Below are positions 9,537-20,020 of a stretch of 64,000 nucleotides of DNA, piece by piece. Under the pieces are notes generated by a model. It was not told the DNA's origin. It searched no databases and saw nothing but the letters and a program-made list of their open reading frames with translations. Position 1 is the stretch's first letter; every line of letters starts with the position of its first letter. Position numbers and translations under genes: made by a program. This DNA is from Variovorax dokdonensis (lineage in GTDB: Bacteria; Pseudomonadota; Gammaproteobacteria; Burkholderiales; Burkholderiaceae_C). The stretch lies in contig NZ_JASZYV010000002.1 of NCBI RefSeq assembly GCF_030316895.1, forward strand, positions 248,001 to 312,000, given 5' to 3'.

Positions 9537-11012
9537 CTAGTGCTTCTTGATGTTGTTTTGGCCGGCCGACAGCGATGAATCGCCGTCGCCGAGGAAGAAC
9601 TTCAGCACCAGGCGCTGGACGAAGTTGCCGTAGGGCGGATAGAACAGACTGATCGGGAAGAAGCGGTGGCGCTTGAACACGGTCTTGGCATGCGACAGTT
9701 CGCGAAAGCCCTCTTCGCCGTGGTAGGTGCCCATGCCCGAATTGCCGATGCCGCCAAAGGGCGCGTCGTGGTTGATGGTGTGCCAGCCCCAGTCGTTGAC
9801 GGTGACGCCGCCGGAGTGCGTGCGGCGCAGGATCTGCTGGCGCTCGCTCGCGTCGTGGCCGAAGCAGTAGAGGGCCAGCGGCCTCGGGCCGGCGTTGATG
9901 TGCGCCAGGGCATCGTCGATCTGGTCGTAGGGCAGCACGGGCAGCACCGGGCCGAAGATCTCTTCGTGCATCAGGCGCATGTCGGGCGTGAGGCCGGTGA
10001 CGATGTGCAGCGGCATCCGGCGATCGGAGCCCGTCTGGGCGCAGACCTCGATGCTGGCGCCCTTCGCGCGGGCGTCGTCCAGCAGCGACTGGATGCGCGC
10101 CGCCTGGCGGTCGTTGACGATGGCGGTGTAGTCCTCCGATCCGGCAATGCTCTTGCCGAAAAGGTTGACAAAGGAGGACTTCACCTCGGCCACGAATTCG
10201 GACACGCCTTCGCGCGGGACCAGCGCGTAGTCGGGCGACACGCAGATTTGGCCGCTGTTGGTGGTCTTGCCGTGGGTGATCCGACGGGCGGCCTCCGCCA
10301 GCGAATAGTGGCGGGTGATCAGCGCCGGCGACTTGCCGCCCAGCTCCAGCGTGACCGGCGTCAGGCTCTCGGCGGCCGTGCGCATCACGATCCGGCCCAC
10401 AGCCGGCGAGCCGGTGAACACGATGTGGTTGAAGGGCAGCGAGGTGAACTCGTTGGGATCGAGCAGCTCTTCGCCGACCACGGCCACCTGGTCTTCCGCG
10501 AACACCTCGCCCAGCATGCGCCGCAGCACCGCGTTGGTGGCCGGGGTGACCTCGGGCATCTTGATCATCACCCGATTGCCGGCGGCCAGCGCCGCGGCGA
10601 GCGGGCCCAGCGCCAGGTAGATCGGGAAGTTCCACGGCACGATGACGCCGACCACACCCTTGGGCTGGTAGGTCACCTGGAGGCTGTTGCTCAGGAAAAG
10701 CAGCTCGGTGCTGCGCCGGCGAGGGCGCATCCAGCGCGACAGGTGCGAGATCGCGTGGTTGATCTCGAGCGTCGAGCCCAGGATGTCCAGCATCTTGGAC
10801 TCGGCCGGCGAGCGGAAGCCGAAGTCGTCGCTCATCGCCTGGGCCAGCACGTCCTGGTAGCGGTGCAACTGCTTCCTGAGCTGGCGAAGCGCCGTCTTGC
10901 GCTCTTCGGCCAAGGGGTAGGGATGGCGGTCGTAGGCCTCGCGCTGGGCGGCAAACAACGCCTGGGTGCGGCTCGCGGATTCGGCTTGCGCCAACGGCAA
11001 TCGGTCGTTCAT
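9537..11012 (-). CDS. NAD(P) aldehyde dehydrogenase (coniferyl-aldehyde-dehydrogenase-like clade)
   Basis: The 491-residue protein is an ALDH. It has the [20 protein letters not shown] cofactor-domain motif, the general base Glu in LELGGKSP, and the nucleophile Cys in [10 protein letters not shown]. The short N-terminus and the C-terminal extension [12 protein letters not shown] resemble the coniferyl aldehyde/fatty aldehyde dehydrogenase clade that often acts on hydrophobic aldehydes and is membrane-associated. It is the first gene of the minus-strand operon and faces the AraC regulator across a 192-base gap. The expected role is alkanal to alkanoic acid; the exact aldehyde is inferred from neighbours. 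Confidence 0.92.
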   Translation of the reverse strand: MNDRLPLAQAESASRTQALFAAQREAYDRHPYPLAEERKTALRQLRKQLHRYQDVLAQAMSDDFGFRSPAESKMLDILGSTLEINHAISHLSRWMRPRRRSTELLFLSNSLQVTYQPKGVVGVIVPWNFPIYLALGPLAAALAAGNRVMIKMPEVTPATNAVLRRMLGEVFAEDQVAVVGEELLDPNEFTSLPFNHIVFTGSPAVGRIVMRTAAESLTPVTLELGGKSPALITRHYSLAEAARRITHGKTTNSGQICVSPDYALVPREGVSEFVAEVKSSFVNLFGKSIAGSEDYTAIVNDRQAARIQSLLDDARAKGASIEVCAQTGSDRRMPLHIVTGLTPDMRLMHEEIFGPVLPVLPYDQIDDALAHINAGPRPLALYCFGHDASERQQILRRTHSGGVTVNDWGWHTINHDAPFGGIGNSGMGTYHGEEGFRELSHAKTVFKRHRFFPISLFYPPYGNFVQRLVLKFFLGDGDSSLSAGQNNIKKH

Positions 11013-11094
11013 GGTGTCTCCTGGGGGCTTCCGGTGGAGCCTGCGCGGATGGCGCTCGCGGTAGCCGGTCGGCAGGCATGAGCCGGACTACGCT

Positions 11095-11173
11095 GTGAAA
11101 GAATGCGCGAGTGTCGTCCTCGGGGGAGGTTTTCACGAGGTTGATGGGCGCCACCCGGAGGGTGAAAATGCGC
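11095..11173. promoter_or_regulatory. Repeated GTGAAA elements in the AraC/alkyl-sulfate operon divergent region
   Basis: Two near-identical direct repeats, GTGAAAGAATGCGC at 11095-11108 and GTGAAAATGCGC at 11162-11173, flank an inverted TTTTCAC at 11130-11136. All lie in the 192-base gap between the divergent aldehyde dehydrogenase and AraC genes, where an AraC activator would bind. The binding role is inference; spacing between the direct repeats is 67 bases. Confidence 0.45.
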
Positions 11174-11204
11174 CAACTCGCGCAAACCCAGGGAAAACAC
11201 TTAA

Positions 11205-12263
11205 ATGGAGATCATTGGCTCAGAACTCGTTGCAGGAGCCGGCCAGGGTGCTCACAGCATGCTGGGCCTGGGCACGCTCGTGGCCGAAATGGAAAGCCAG
11301 GGCATCGCCGCCGAGGCCCTGCTGCAGGGCACGGGGCTGAACCCCCGCCAGTTCACCGATCCGCATGCGCACATGTCCAGCGAGCAGAAGGTGCGCATCT
11401 TTCGCAACGCGCGCCGCCTGTCGAGCGTGCCCGACCTCGGCCTGCGAGCCGGGAGCCGCACCCGCCTGAGCGATTTCGGGCTGTACGGCTATGCGCTCGT
11501 CAGCAGCCCGACCTTTGCCGACGCGGTGGCGCTTGGGATGCGGCACGTCCGGCTGGCCGGGCCGGTGCTCGAGAAGCGCTTCCGGGTGGAAAACGGCACT
11601 GCCATCTTCGAGGCCCGCGACGTGATGGCGCTGGGCGACGTGCTACCGCTGGCGACCGAATACTGGTTCAGCTCGATCCACAAGCTCATCGCCAGCGTGC
11701 TCGAGGCGCCGATGCCTTCGCGGCTGTTGCTGCTGCCCTATGCGAGGCCGGCGCATGCTGCGGCGTACGAGCGCGTGTTCGGCTGTCCGGTCCGCTTCGA
11801 CGCCGGGGCGATGGAGTGGCATTTCGACGCGAGCGTGTTGCCCGAGCCATGCCCCAATGCCAATCCCCTCACGGCAGAGATGTGCGCGCAGATGTGCGAA
11901 CGGATGCTGCGCGACCTGCCCGACGAATCGGATCTGGAGCGAGCCATACGCACCGCCTGCTACAACAGTTGCGGCGACTTCCCGGTCCTGGACGAAATGG
12001 CGGCCAGGCTGGGCCTGTCGGCTCGCACGTTGCAGCGACGCCTGGCCGACCTCGGTCGCCATTACCAGGAGATCGTGGACGAGGTGCGCTCCTCGCTGGC
12101 CATCGATTTCCTGTCCGGCACCCTGCTGTCGGTCGAAGAAGTGGCGCAGCGGGTGGGCTTCTCCGACGCCTCCAACTTCCGCAAGGCATTCAGGAAGTGG
12201 ACGGGCCAGGCCCCCGGCTACTACCGCCGCTCGCAGGGCGAGCCAGTGGGCGAGCCGGCCTGA
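11205..12263 (+). CDS. AraC family regulator, probable activator of the alkyl-sulfate operon
   Basis: The 352-residue regulator has an N-terminal arabinose-binding-like sensor/dimerisation domain of the kind found in OruR-like proteins (about residues 20-210) and a C-terminal AraC DNA-binding pair. The first helix-turn-helix is ARLGLSARTLQRRLADLG and the second includes VEEVAQRVGFSDASNFRKAF. It is divergent from the alkyl-sulfate operon, the classical position for a dedicated regulator sensing the substrate or a pathway intermediate. The described sdsA systems that I know use a LysR protein (SdsB), so an AraC partner would be a different arrangement. The ribosome site before the ATG is weak. 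Confidence 0.87.
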   Translation: MEIIGSELVAGAGQGAHSMLGLGTLVAEMESQGIAAEALLQGTGLNPRQFTDPHAHMSSEQKVRIFRNARRLSSVPDLGLRAGSRTRLSDFGLYGYALVSSPTFADAVALGMRHVRLAGPVLEKRFRVENGTAIFEARDVMALGDVLPLATEYWFSSIHKLIASVLEAPMPSRLLLLPYARPAHAAAYERVFGCPVRFDAGAMEWHFDASVLPEPCPNANPLTAEMCAQMCERMLRDLPDESDLERAIRTACYNSCGDFPVLDEMAARLGLSARTLQRRLADLGRHYQEIVDEVRSSLAIDFLSGTLLSVEEVAQRVGFSDASNFRKAFRKWTGQAPGYYRRSQGEPVGEPA

Positions 12264-12296
12264 GCCGCCGCTCGCGCGCCGCCTAGGCTTGCGCCG

Positions 12297-13262
12297 TCAC
12301 TTGCCCGAGTTGGCACCCGGGGCAGCTGGCCCGCTGGCGGCGCGCGACAGCGGCCGCAGGCCCGCCCAAAGCCTCGGCCCGTACATCACCACCACCAGCG
12401 CCGCGATGATGCAAGCGCTGCCAGCCCATTGCCAGGCGGAGACGCCTTCTCCCAGGGTGAGCATGCCGGCGGCCAGGCCGATGACCGGAACACCCAGGCT
12501 GAATGGCGCCACGCGATTGGCCGCATGCCGCTTGAGCAGGCCGGTCCACAGCGCATAGGCCGCAATCGTGGCGAACCAGCCGAGGTACGCCACGCCCAGC
12601 CAGCCACCCACGCTGGCGTGCATCCACTGCCAGCGGGTGGCCTCGGGTTCGAACAGCCAGGCCATCGCGGCAAAGGGCAGGATCGGCACCAGCGACATCC
12701 ACACCACGAACTGCAGCGCGTCGTAGCCCGGCTGGGCGGCCTGCGCCTTGCGCGCAATGATGTTCGAGGCCGCCCACATGAGCGCGGCCATCAGGTTGAG
12801 CGCGAGGGCCAGCAGCGTGATGCCGCCAGTTCCGCCGTGGTCGGCGAAGTTCAGGCCGAAGCACACCAGGCCCAGCGCCGCCAGGACCAGCCCTGCGCGC
12901 ATCGCACCGGACAGGCGCTCGCCGAGCAGGAAGACGCCCAGCAGCGTGGTGAAGAACACCTGCGTCTGCATCAGCACCGAGGCCAGCGCGGCGGTCATGC
13001 CCACCTGCAGCGCCACGAACAACAGGCCGAACTGCCCGAGCTGGGCCAGTCCGGCGGGCACCAGCCAACCCCACGAAAGCTGGGGCCGACGCACGAACAG
13101 CACCAGCGGCAGGACGGCGAAGATGTAGCGGAAGGTGCCGAGTTGAAACGGCGTGAAGTCGCGCAGCGAGAACTTCATGGCCACGAAATTGAGGCCCCAG
13201 ATGACGACGACGGCCAACGCGGCCGCGAGGTCCCGGCCACCGAACGGAGTTTGATTTTTCAT
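12297..13262 (-). CDS. EamA/DMT family metabolite exporter
   Basis: The 321-residue inner membrane protein has ten predicted hydrophobic segments in two EamA repeats. Recognisable points are VVIWGLNFVAMKFSLRDF, QTQVFFTTLLGVFLLGERL at the end of repeat one, and SLVPILPFAAMAWLFE then GVPVIGLAAGMLTLGE in repeat two. It closely follows the pattern of the E. coli cysteine/O-acetylserine exporter EamA, so a small amino-acid-like efflux substrate is plausible. Its start overlaps the end of the upstream COG0523 gene by four bases, so it is translationally coupled as the last gene of the ten-gene cluster. Confidence 0.87.
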   Translation of the reverse strand: MKNQTPFGGRDLAAALAVVVIWGLNFVAMKFSLRDFTPFQLGTFRYIFAVLPLVLFVRRPQLSWGWLVPAGLAQLGQFGLLFVALQVGMTAALASVLMQTQVFFTTLLGVFLLGERLSGAMRAGLVLAALGLVCFGLNFADHGGTGGITLLALALNLMAALMWAASNIIARKAQAAQPGYDALQFVVWMSLVPILPFAAMAWLFEPEATRWQWMHASVGGWLGVAYLGWFATIAAYALWTGLLKRHAANRVAPFSLGVPVIGLAAGMLTLGEGVSAWQWAGSACIIAALVVVMYGPRLWAGLRPLSRAASGPAAPGANSGK

Positions 13263-14245
13263 GAAGAGAGCGTGGCCTCGTCAGTGACGGCGGCCGCTTC
13301 GAAGGCATCTGACAGCGCCTGATGGGGCAATTGTCCACGCAGACCGATGGCGATGACGCAGGCGTTGGAGGCGGGCCCGGCATGTCGGGCCGCGCGCAAC
13401 GAGCCGTGTAGTCCGGCAAATTGCATCTCGGCCATGGCATGTTCGTCCGTGCGCACCAGGCCCTTCAGGCGCAGCACACCGGCCGGCATGGCTTTCAGGA
13501 GCAGGCGCAATTGTGCCGCACGCATGGCGGGGGGCTCCGGCAGCACCCAGGTGTCGAACATCGCGCCGTGGTCGGGCTGGCCGGCGCTCCAGCGCGGCGA
13601 ATGTCCCAGCGTGCCTGACGCGGCAGGCAGGTGCAGGGCGGGGCCCAGGCCGAGGCCCAGCATCGGCGCGGGTACGCGCCCAAACGAAGTCTCGTGGCGC
13701 GGCCGGCCGGGCACCTGTGCGTCCAGCCAGCTTCGCAGCGAAGCCAACTCCTCGGGCGACAGCAGCTCGCACTTGTTGATTACGAGCAGGTCGGCCGCGC
13801 GCAGTTGCCGGATCACCGAATCGGCGAGCAGTGCGTCGGCCGCCTGCGCCGGCAGCGCCGCCGCATCCAGGAGCACGATCACGCCATCGAGGGTCAGCGC
13901 GGGATCCGCGATGCCCACCTGCGCGATCCGCCAGGGGTCGGAGACCCCGCTGGCTTCGACGACGATGGCCTCGGGCGGGCGCGGCGATTCGATCAGCGCG
14001 ATGAGCGCGGTGCTCAGGTCGTCACCGATCTGGCAGCACACGCAGCCGTTGGTCAGCTCCAGAGTCTTGCCATCATGGCTGGCGATGAGCGACTGATCCA
14101 GGTTGATCGCGCCGAAGTCGTTGACCAGCACCGCCAGGCGACGGCCCTGCTCGCCGGCCACCGACAGCATGTGATTGAGCAGCGTCGTCTTGCCGGCGCC
14201 CAGGAAGCCGCCGATGACGGTGAGCGGAATGCGCGCAGCGGACAT
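13259..14245 (-). CDS. COG0523 (CobW-type) G3E GTPase, putative metallochaperone
   Basis: The 328-residue GTPase has the P-loop GGFLGAGKTT (residues 12-21), the switch segment VLVNDFGAINLD, the metal-binding motif CVCC (68-71), the Glu-rich SGVSDP segment and the guanine-specificity motif NKCE. It ends with a CobW C-terminal domain. Members deliver zinc, iron or cobalt to client enzymes. The ATG at 14245 is preferred over a GTG at 14254 because GAGG sits 8 bases before it. It sits between a metal-dependent amidohydrolase and an exporter, so a client in the same operon is possible but unproved. Confidence 0.88.
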   Translation of the reverse strand: MSAARIPLTVIGGFLGAGKTTLLNHMLSVAGEQGRRLAVLVNDFGAINLDQSLIASHDGKTLELTNGCVCCQIGDDLSTALIALIESPRPPEAIVVEASGVSDPWRIAQVGIADPALTLDGVIVLLDAAALPAQAADALLADSVIRQLRAADLLVINKCELLSPEELASLRSWLDAQVPGRPRHETSFGRVPAPMLGLGLGPALHLPAASGTLGHSPRWSAGQPDHGAMFDTWVLPEPPAMRAAQLRLLLKAMPAGVLRLKGLVRTDEHAMAEMQFAGLHGSLRAARHAGPASNACVIAIGLRGQLPHQALSDAFEAAAVTDEATLSS

Positions 14246-14255
14246 GTCTCGCACC

Positions 14256-15902
14256 TCAGGCCTGGCCGGGCAGCGGCAGCGGACGTCCGCCGATCACCGT
14301 TGCGCAGACGCGGACGTCGCGCAGCCGGGCCGGCTCCACCGCCAGGGGATCGTCTTCCAGCACGCAGAAGTCCGCGAACTTGCCGATCTCGATCGAGCCG
14401 ATGAGGTGGTCCATCGACAGCGTGAAGGCGGCGCCCATGGTGATGGCGTACAGGGCATCGGGCACCGAGATGCATTCGGACTCGCCCAACTGCTGGCCGC
14501 TGGAGGTCATGCGGTTGACAGCGCACCACGCCGTGAACAGCGGCGCCAGCGGGGTGATGGGCGCATCGGAATGAATGGCCATCGGCACTCCGTTGCGCAG
14601 CGCCGTGGCGCAGGCATCCATGCGGAAAGCGCGGTCCGGGCCCATGGTCAGTTCGCGATGTGCATCGCCCCAGTAGAAGATGTGGTTGGCAAACAGGTTG
14701 GCGCAAACGCCCAGTCGGGCCATGCGGCGGTACTGGTATTCGTCGGCCATCTGGCAATGCTGCAGCGTGTGGCGATGGTCCCAGCGCGGATGCTCGGCCA
14801 GCGCTTCCTCGATGCCGTCCAGCGCCACTTCGGTGGCCTCGTCGCCGTTGGTGTGGATGTGCAGCTGAAAGCCCTGCGCGTGGAAATCCTTGATGGCGGC
14901 CTTGAGTTCGGCCGGCGGCAGGATCCAGATGCCATTGGGCGCACCGTTGTGATAGCCCGGCCAGCGCAGGCGCGCCGTGAATCCCTGGATGGAGCCGTCG
15001 GCCACGATCTTCACCAGGCCGTAGTGCAGCTTGTCGTTGGCCTGTTGCTGGCGCGCGCGGATGCGCTCGCCGCCTTGCGAGCGATGGACCGAGCCGTCCA
15101 TGCTCAGGTAGGCCGGCACCAGGCGAACAGGGTAGTCGGGGTCGGAGGTCACGTCGGCCATGGCGGCGCAGTTGCCGTCCGACAGGTCATTCACCAGATC
15201 GGTCGCGGTGGTCACGCCAGCCAACTGCGCCATCTGCCCGAACAGGCGCAGGCTGGCGGGATCGGAGCCGGCCAGGCGGAAGATGTTGCCCGTCAGGCGC
15301 GTGATCGGGAACATCGCGGCAAATTCCTGCAACTCGCCGTTGGGCTCCCCGTTCGGAAAGCGAGCCACGCCTTCGATCTCGGTGTCGCGGGTGATGCCGG
15401 CCTTTTCCAGCGCCGCGCGGTTGACGTTCATCAGGTGCTGGCTGGCATGCAGGATGACCACCGGCCGCGTGGTGGACACGCGGTCCAGATGCTCGACCGT
15501 CATGCGCTCGCTGCCGAAGAAGATGGGATCGAAGCCCCAGGCCATCAGCGGCGCGTTGGCATCGGTCATGGCGCGCTCGACCTGCTGCAGCCGCTCGATC
15601 ACTTCGTCGAAGTTCTTGCAGCCTTCCCACACCTTGCCGTCGGGCGACGTGCGCGGGTGAAAGCCGACGAAGGTGAACTTCCACAGACCGCCGGCCATCA
15701 GGTGCGAGTGGCCTTCCACCAGGCCCGGCATCAGGACCTTGTCGGCATAGCGGGTGTCGAGCTTGAATTCGCCCAGCGCGTTCATGCGCGCCAGGTCGCC
15801 TACGGCCAGCACCCGGCCGTCACGCACGGCCACATAGGTGGCTTGCGGCTGCTGCGGGTTCATGGTGAGGATCTTGCGGGCCTGGAAGACAGTGAAAGTC
15901 AT
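14256..15902 (-). CDS. YtcJ-type metal-dependent amidohydrolase
   Basis: The 548-residue enzyme of the Amidohydro_3 type has the N-terminal metal ligands HSH at 65-67 (in LVEGHSHLM), a later HTNGDEATEVALDGIEEAL helix, HRHTLQHCQ, and the Asp ligand in IHSDAPITPLAPL. The composite beta-sandwich is built from both ends (ARKILTMNP at the start, VRVCATVIGGRPL at the end). No signal peptide is seen, so it acts in the cytoplasm. It follows the ABC importer genes by 48 bases and probably hydrolyses an amide, carbamate or ester in the imported compound. The precise substrate is unknown. Confidence 0.88.
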   Translation of the reverse strand: MTFTVFQARKILTMNPQQPQATYVAVRDGRVLAVGDLARMNALGEFKLDTRYADKVLMPGLVEGHSHLMAGGLWKFTFVGFHPRTSPDGKVWEGCKNFDEVIERLQQVERAMTDANAPLMAWGFDPIFFGSERMTVEHLDRVSTTRPVVILHASQHLMNVNRAALEKAGITRDTEIEGVARFPNGEPNGELQEFAAMFPITRLTGNIFRLAGSDPASLRLFGQMAQLAGVTTATDLVNDLSDGNCAAMADVTSDPDYPVRLVPAYLSMDGSVHRSQGGERIRARQQQANDKLHYGLVKIVADGSIQGFTARLRWPGYHNGAPNGIWILPPAELKAAIKDFHAQGFQLHIHTNGDEATEVALDGIEEALAEHPRWDHRHTLQHCQMADEYQYRRMARLGVCANLFANHIFYWGDAHRELTMGPDRAFRMDACATALRNGVPMAIHSDAPITPLAPLFTAWCAVNRMTSSGQQLGESECISVPDALYAITMGAAFTLSMDHLIGSIEIGKFADFCVLEDDPLAVEPARLRDVRVCATVIGGRPLPLPGQA

Positions 15903-15950
15903 GTTGAAAGCAGAAGTGAGGCAGTCAGGAGAAACGAGGGCTGGCGCGGC

Positions 15951-17020
15951 TCAAGCCGCCGTGGGCCACTGCAATGGGCCGACGGGCTTTCCAGCCACCA
16001 CCTCGACGCGGTGGCAGGCAACCCAATGGCCGGGTTGCACTTCGCGAAGCTGCTGCGGCTGGCTGCACTGCGGTTCGGCCACGGGGCAGCGACCGGCGAA
16101 GCGGCAGCCCGTCGGCGGGTTGATGGGGCTGGGCGGATCGCCCACCAGCTTGATGCGCTGCGCGGCGCGGGTGCGGCCGCCACTGACGGTGGGTACCGCC
16201 GACAGCAGCGCCGCGCTGTAGGGATGCAACGGGCGGGCGAAGAAGGTCTTGCGCGGTGCGCGCTCCACGATCTGGCCCAGGTACATCACGGCGATCTCGT
16301 CGCAGATGTGTTCCACCACCGCCATGTCGTGCGAGATGAACAGGTACGTCAGCCCCAGTTCGCGCTGCAGGCGGGCCAGCAGGTTGAGGATCTGGGCGCG
16401 GATGGCGATGTCGAGCGCCGACACCGGCTCGTCGCACACCACCAGCTCCGGGTTGGTCGCCAGGGCTCGTGCGATGTTGATGCGCTGGCGCTGCCCACCC
16501 GAGAACTGATGCGGAAAAAGCTGCTGCTGCTCCGGCCGCAGGCCGACGGCAGCGAACAGTTCATCCACGCGCGCGTCGCGCTCGGCCTTCGTGCCGATGT
16601 TCATCAGGTCGAGAGGCGCACGCACCGCCTCGCCCACCCGCTGGCGCGGGTTGAGCGACGAATACGGGTCCTGGAAGATCATCTGCACGCGCCGGCGCGC
16701 CTGGCGCATCGCCTCGTCACCCAGCAGGCTCAGATCGGTGATGCCCAGGCGAACGCTGCCATCGGTGATCGGCGCCAGGCGCATCACGGCCAGGGCAGTG
16801 GTCGTCTTGCCGGAGCCCGACTCGCCGACCACGGCCAGCGTGGTGCCGCGGCGCACCTCGAAGCTCACGCCGTCCACCGCGCGCACCACCTCCGGCTTGG
16901 CCAACAGGCCGCTGCGCGGCCGCGGAAAGTGCACCTTGAGGTCGGTGACGGAAAGCAGCACCGGCGGCGCGGTGTCGGTCGGGGTAGCCATGTTGCTCTT
17001 GGGAAAGGGGATCAGGTTGT

Positions 17021-17024
<4 letters not shown>
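15951..17024 (-). CDS. Peptide-type ABC importer ATP-binding protein (DppF/OppF)
   Basis: This 357-residue ATPase has Walker A GESGSGKTTT, the signature FSGGQRQRI, Walker B VCDEPVSALD and the switch His in LFISHDMAVV. The C-terminal oligopeptide-transporter domain contains the cysteine pattern CRFAGRCP-type. The start at 17024 overlaps the stop of the partner ATPase gene by four bases; longer in-frame extension upstream would run antisense-free through that gene and is rejected. With the adjacent DppD-like subunit it energises import by the two permeases upstream. Confidence 0.92.
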
Positions 17025-18052
<1,028 letters not shown>

Positions 18053-18104
18053 GATGGATCTCCGGCGAAGCGACGCGAAGTGCGCGAAGACTGGGGGCGG
18101 GTCA

Positions 18105-19013
18105 TCAACGTTCGCGAAGCTTGGGGTTGAGTGCGTCGTTCAGCCCGTCGCCAATCAGGCTGACGGCCAGCACGGTCATGAAGATCGCGGCGCCGGGAAT
18201 GGCCACCGCCCACCAGGACGAGAGCACGTACTGGCGGCTCGATCCGATCATCATTCCCCAGCTCATCAGGTTGGGGTCGCCCAGGCCGAGGAAGGACAGG
18301 CCCGCTTCGAACAGGATGGCCGAGCCGATCGCCAGCGTGGCCGACACCACCAGCGGTGCGACGCAGTTGGGCAGGATGACTTTCCAGATGATGCGGGCGT
18401 CGCCGGCGCCGATGGAGCGCTCGGCGCGCACGAACTCCATGTCGCGCACCTTCATGAATTCGGCGCGCGCCAGGCGTGCGGTGCCGGTCCAGCTCACCAG
18501 GCCGATGGACAGCGTCACCGTCAGCAGGTTGGGCGAGAACAGCGTCACCACCACCATGGCGAAGAGCAGCGCGGGCAGCACCTGGAAGAACTCGGTCACG
18601 CGCGAGATGGTCGCGTCGACCTTTCCGCCGTAGTAGCCGGCCAGCGCGCCGAGCGTCACGCCGATCAGCACCGACAGCAGCGCCGCCACGGCGCCGACCA
18701 GCAGCGTGGCGCGTCCGCCGTAGAGCAGCGAGATGGCCACGTCGCGACCGAGGTAGTCGGTGCCCAGCCAGGCATCCGCGCTGCCGGGTGGCGACAGCGG
18801 CGCGGCGCGGATCTCGAAGGGATCGACCACGAAGACCATCGGGCCGATCACGGCGGCCACGACGATGAGCAGCAGCAGCACCAGGCCGGCGACGGCCGCC
18901 GGGTTGCGGGCAAACATGCGCGCGCCTTCTACCAGCGGCGAAGGAGCGGGCGCAACCGGCATCGGCTGCGCGGCGGCGGGCGCGGCGCTCTTGAAGACGG
19001 GAAGTGCGGACAT
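18105..19013 (-). CDS. Peptide-type ABC importer permease (DppC)
   Basis: The 302-residue inner membrane permease has an N-terminal proline/alanine-rich cytoplasmic tail, a first membrane helix (AVAGLVLLLLIVVAAVIGPMV) and five further helices. The EAA coupling motif lies in ERSIGAGDARIIWKVILPNCVAPL, which contacts the ATPases. The conserved LGTDYLGRD periplasmic segment is present. It is 13 bases downstream of the DppB-like permease, with which it forms the channel. Confidence 0.92.
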   Translation of the reverse strand: MSALPVFKSAAPAAAQPMPVAPAPSPLVEGARMFARNPAAVAGLVLLLLIVVAAVIGPMVFVVDPFEIRAAPLSPPGSADAWLGTDYLGRDVAISLLYGGRATLLVGAVAALLSVLIGVTLGALAGYYGGKVDATISRVTEFFQVLPALLFAMVVVTLFSPNLLTVTLSIGLVSWTGTARLARAEFMKVRDMEFVRAERSIGAGDARIIWKVILPNCVAPLVVSATLAIGSAILFEAGLSFLGLGDPNLMSWGMMIGSSRQYVLSSWWAVAIPGAAIFMTVLAVSLIGDGLNDALNPKLRER

Positions 19014-19026
19014 GGCGATGGGCCCT

Positions 19027-20001
19027 TCAGCGTTTCTGGATGCGTGGATCGACCAGCCGATAGCAAAGGTCGGTCAGCATGTTCATCACCAGCACGACGA
19101 TGGCCGACAGCAGCAGCACGCCAAGGATGGTGGGGTAGTCGCGCCGAAGCACGGATTCGAAAGCCAGCCGGCCGAGGCCGGGCCAGTTGAAGACCGTCTC
19201 GACCAGGATGGCACCGGCCAGCACGTTGCCGAACTGCAACCCCAGCACGGTCACCACCGGCAAGATGGCGTTGCGCAGCGCATGCTTGTAGAGCACCACG
19301 CGATCGGCCAGGCCCTTGGCGCGGGCGGTGCGGATGAAGTCCGAGCCCATCACTTCGAGCATGCTGGCGCGGGCCAGGCGGCTGTAGTGCGCCAGGTAGA
19401 CCAAGGACAGCGTGAGCGTGGGCAGCACCAGGTGCCAGGCCACGTCCAGCATGCCGGCGATGCCTTCGCTGCTGCCGTCGATCGAGCGCATGTCCGAGAC
19501 CGGAAAGATGGGCAGCACCGACGCGAACAGGATCACCAGCATGATGCCGGTCCAGAACACCGGCGCTGCAAAGCCCACCAGCGACAGCACCGTGATCGTC
19601 TGCGACAGCAGCCCGTTGGGCTTGCGCGCCGCCAGCACACCGATGCCCGTGCCCAGCAGAAAGGCGCAGACCACCGAGCTGAGCACCAGCAGCAGCGTGG
19701 CCGGGATGCGCTCGGTGATCAGGTCGACCACCGGCAGGTTGAAGAAGTACGAGTAGCCCAGGTCGAGCCGCGCCACGCGCGACAGGTAGACGCCCAGCTG
19801 CACGGGCAGCGGCTTGTCCAGGCCGTAGCTTTGCCGAAGCTCGGCCTTGAGCTCATCGGACATGCCGCCGCTGGCGCCGGCGATGGTTTCCACCGGATCG
19901 CCGGGCGCGGAATGCACCAGGGCGAAGTTGAGCACCACCACGGCCAGCACCAGCAGCAGTGCCTGGCCCAGGCGCGAAGCAAGAAGTCGAAGCAGGTTCA
20001 T
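19027..20001 (-). CDS. Peptide-type ABC importer permease (DppB)
   Basis: The 324-residue permease has an N-terminal helix (LGQALLLVLAVVVLNFALVH), the DppB family segment APGDPVETIAG and LRQSYGLDKPLPVQ, and the coupling loop DFIRTARAKGLADRVVLYKHALRNA. Six membrane helices are visible. It starts 19 bases after the substrate-binding gene stop. Together with DppC, DppD and DppF-like proteins it makes a complete importer. Confidence 0.93.
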   Translation of the reverse strand: MNLLRLLASRLGQALLLVLAVVVLNFALVHSAPGDPVETIAGASGGMSDELKAELRQSYGLDKPLPVQLGVYLSRVARLDLGYSYFFNLPVVDLITERIPATLLLVLSSVVCAFLLGTGIGVLAARKPNGLLSQTITVLSLVGFAAPVFWTGIMLVILFASVLPIFPVSDMRSIDGSSEGIAGMLDVAWHLVLPTLTLSLVYLAHYSRLARASMLEVMGSDFIRTARAKGLADRVVLYKHALRNAILPVVTVLGLQFGNVLAGAILVETVFNWPGLGRLAFESVLRRDYPTILGVLLLSAIVVLVMNMLTDLCYRLVDPRIQKR

Positions 20002-20020
20002 GGCCGTGGTTTCCGTGGGC

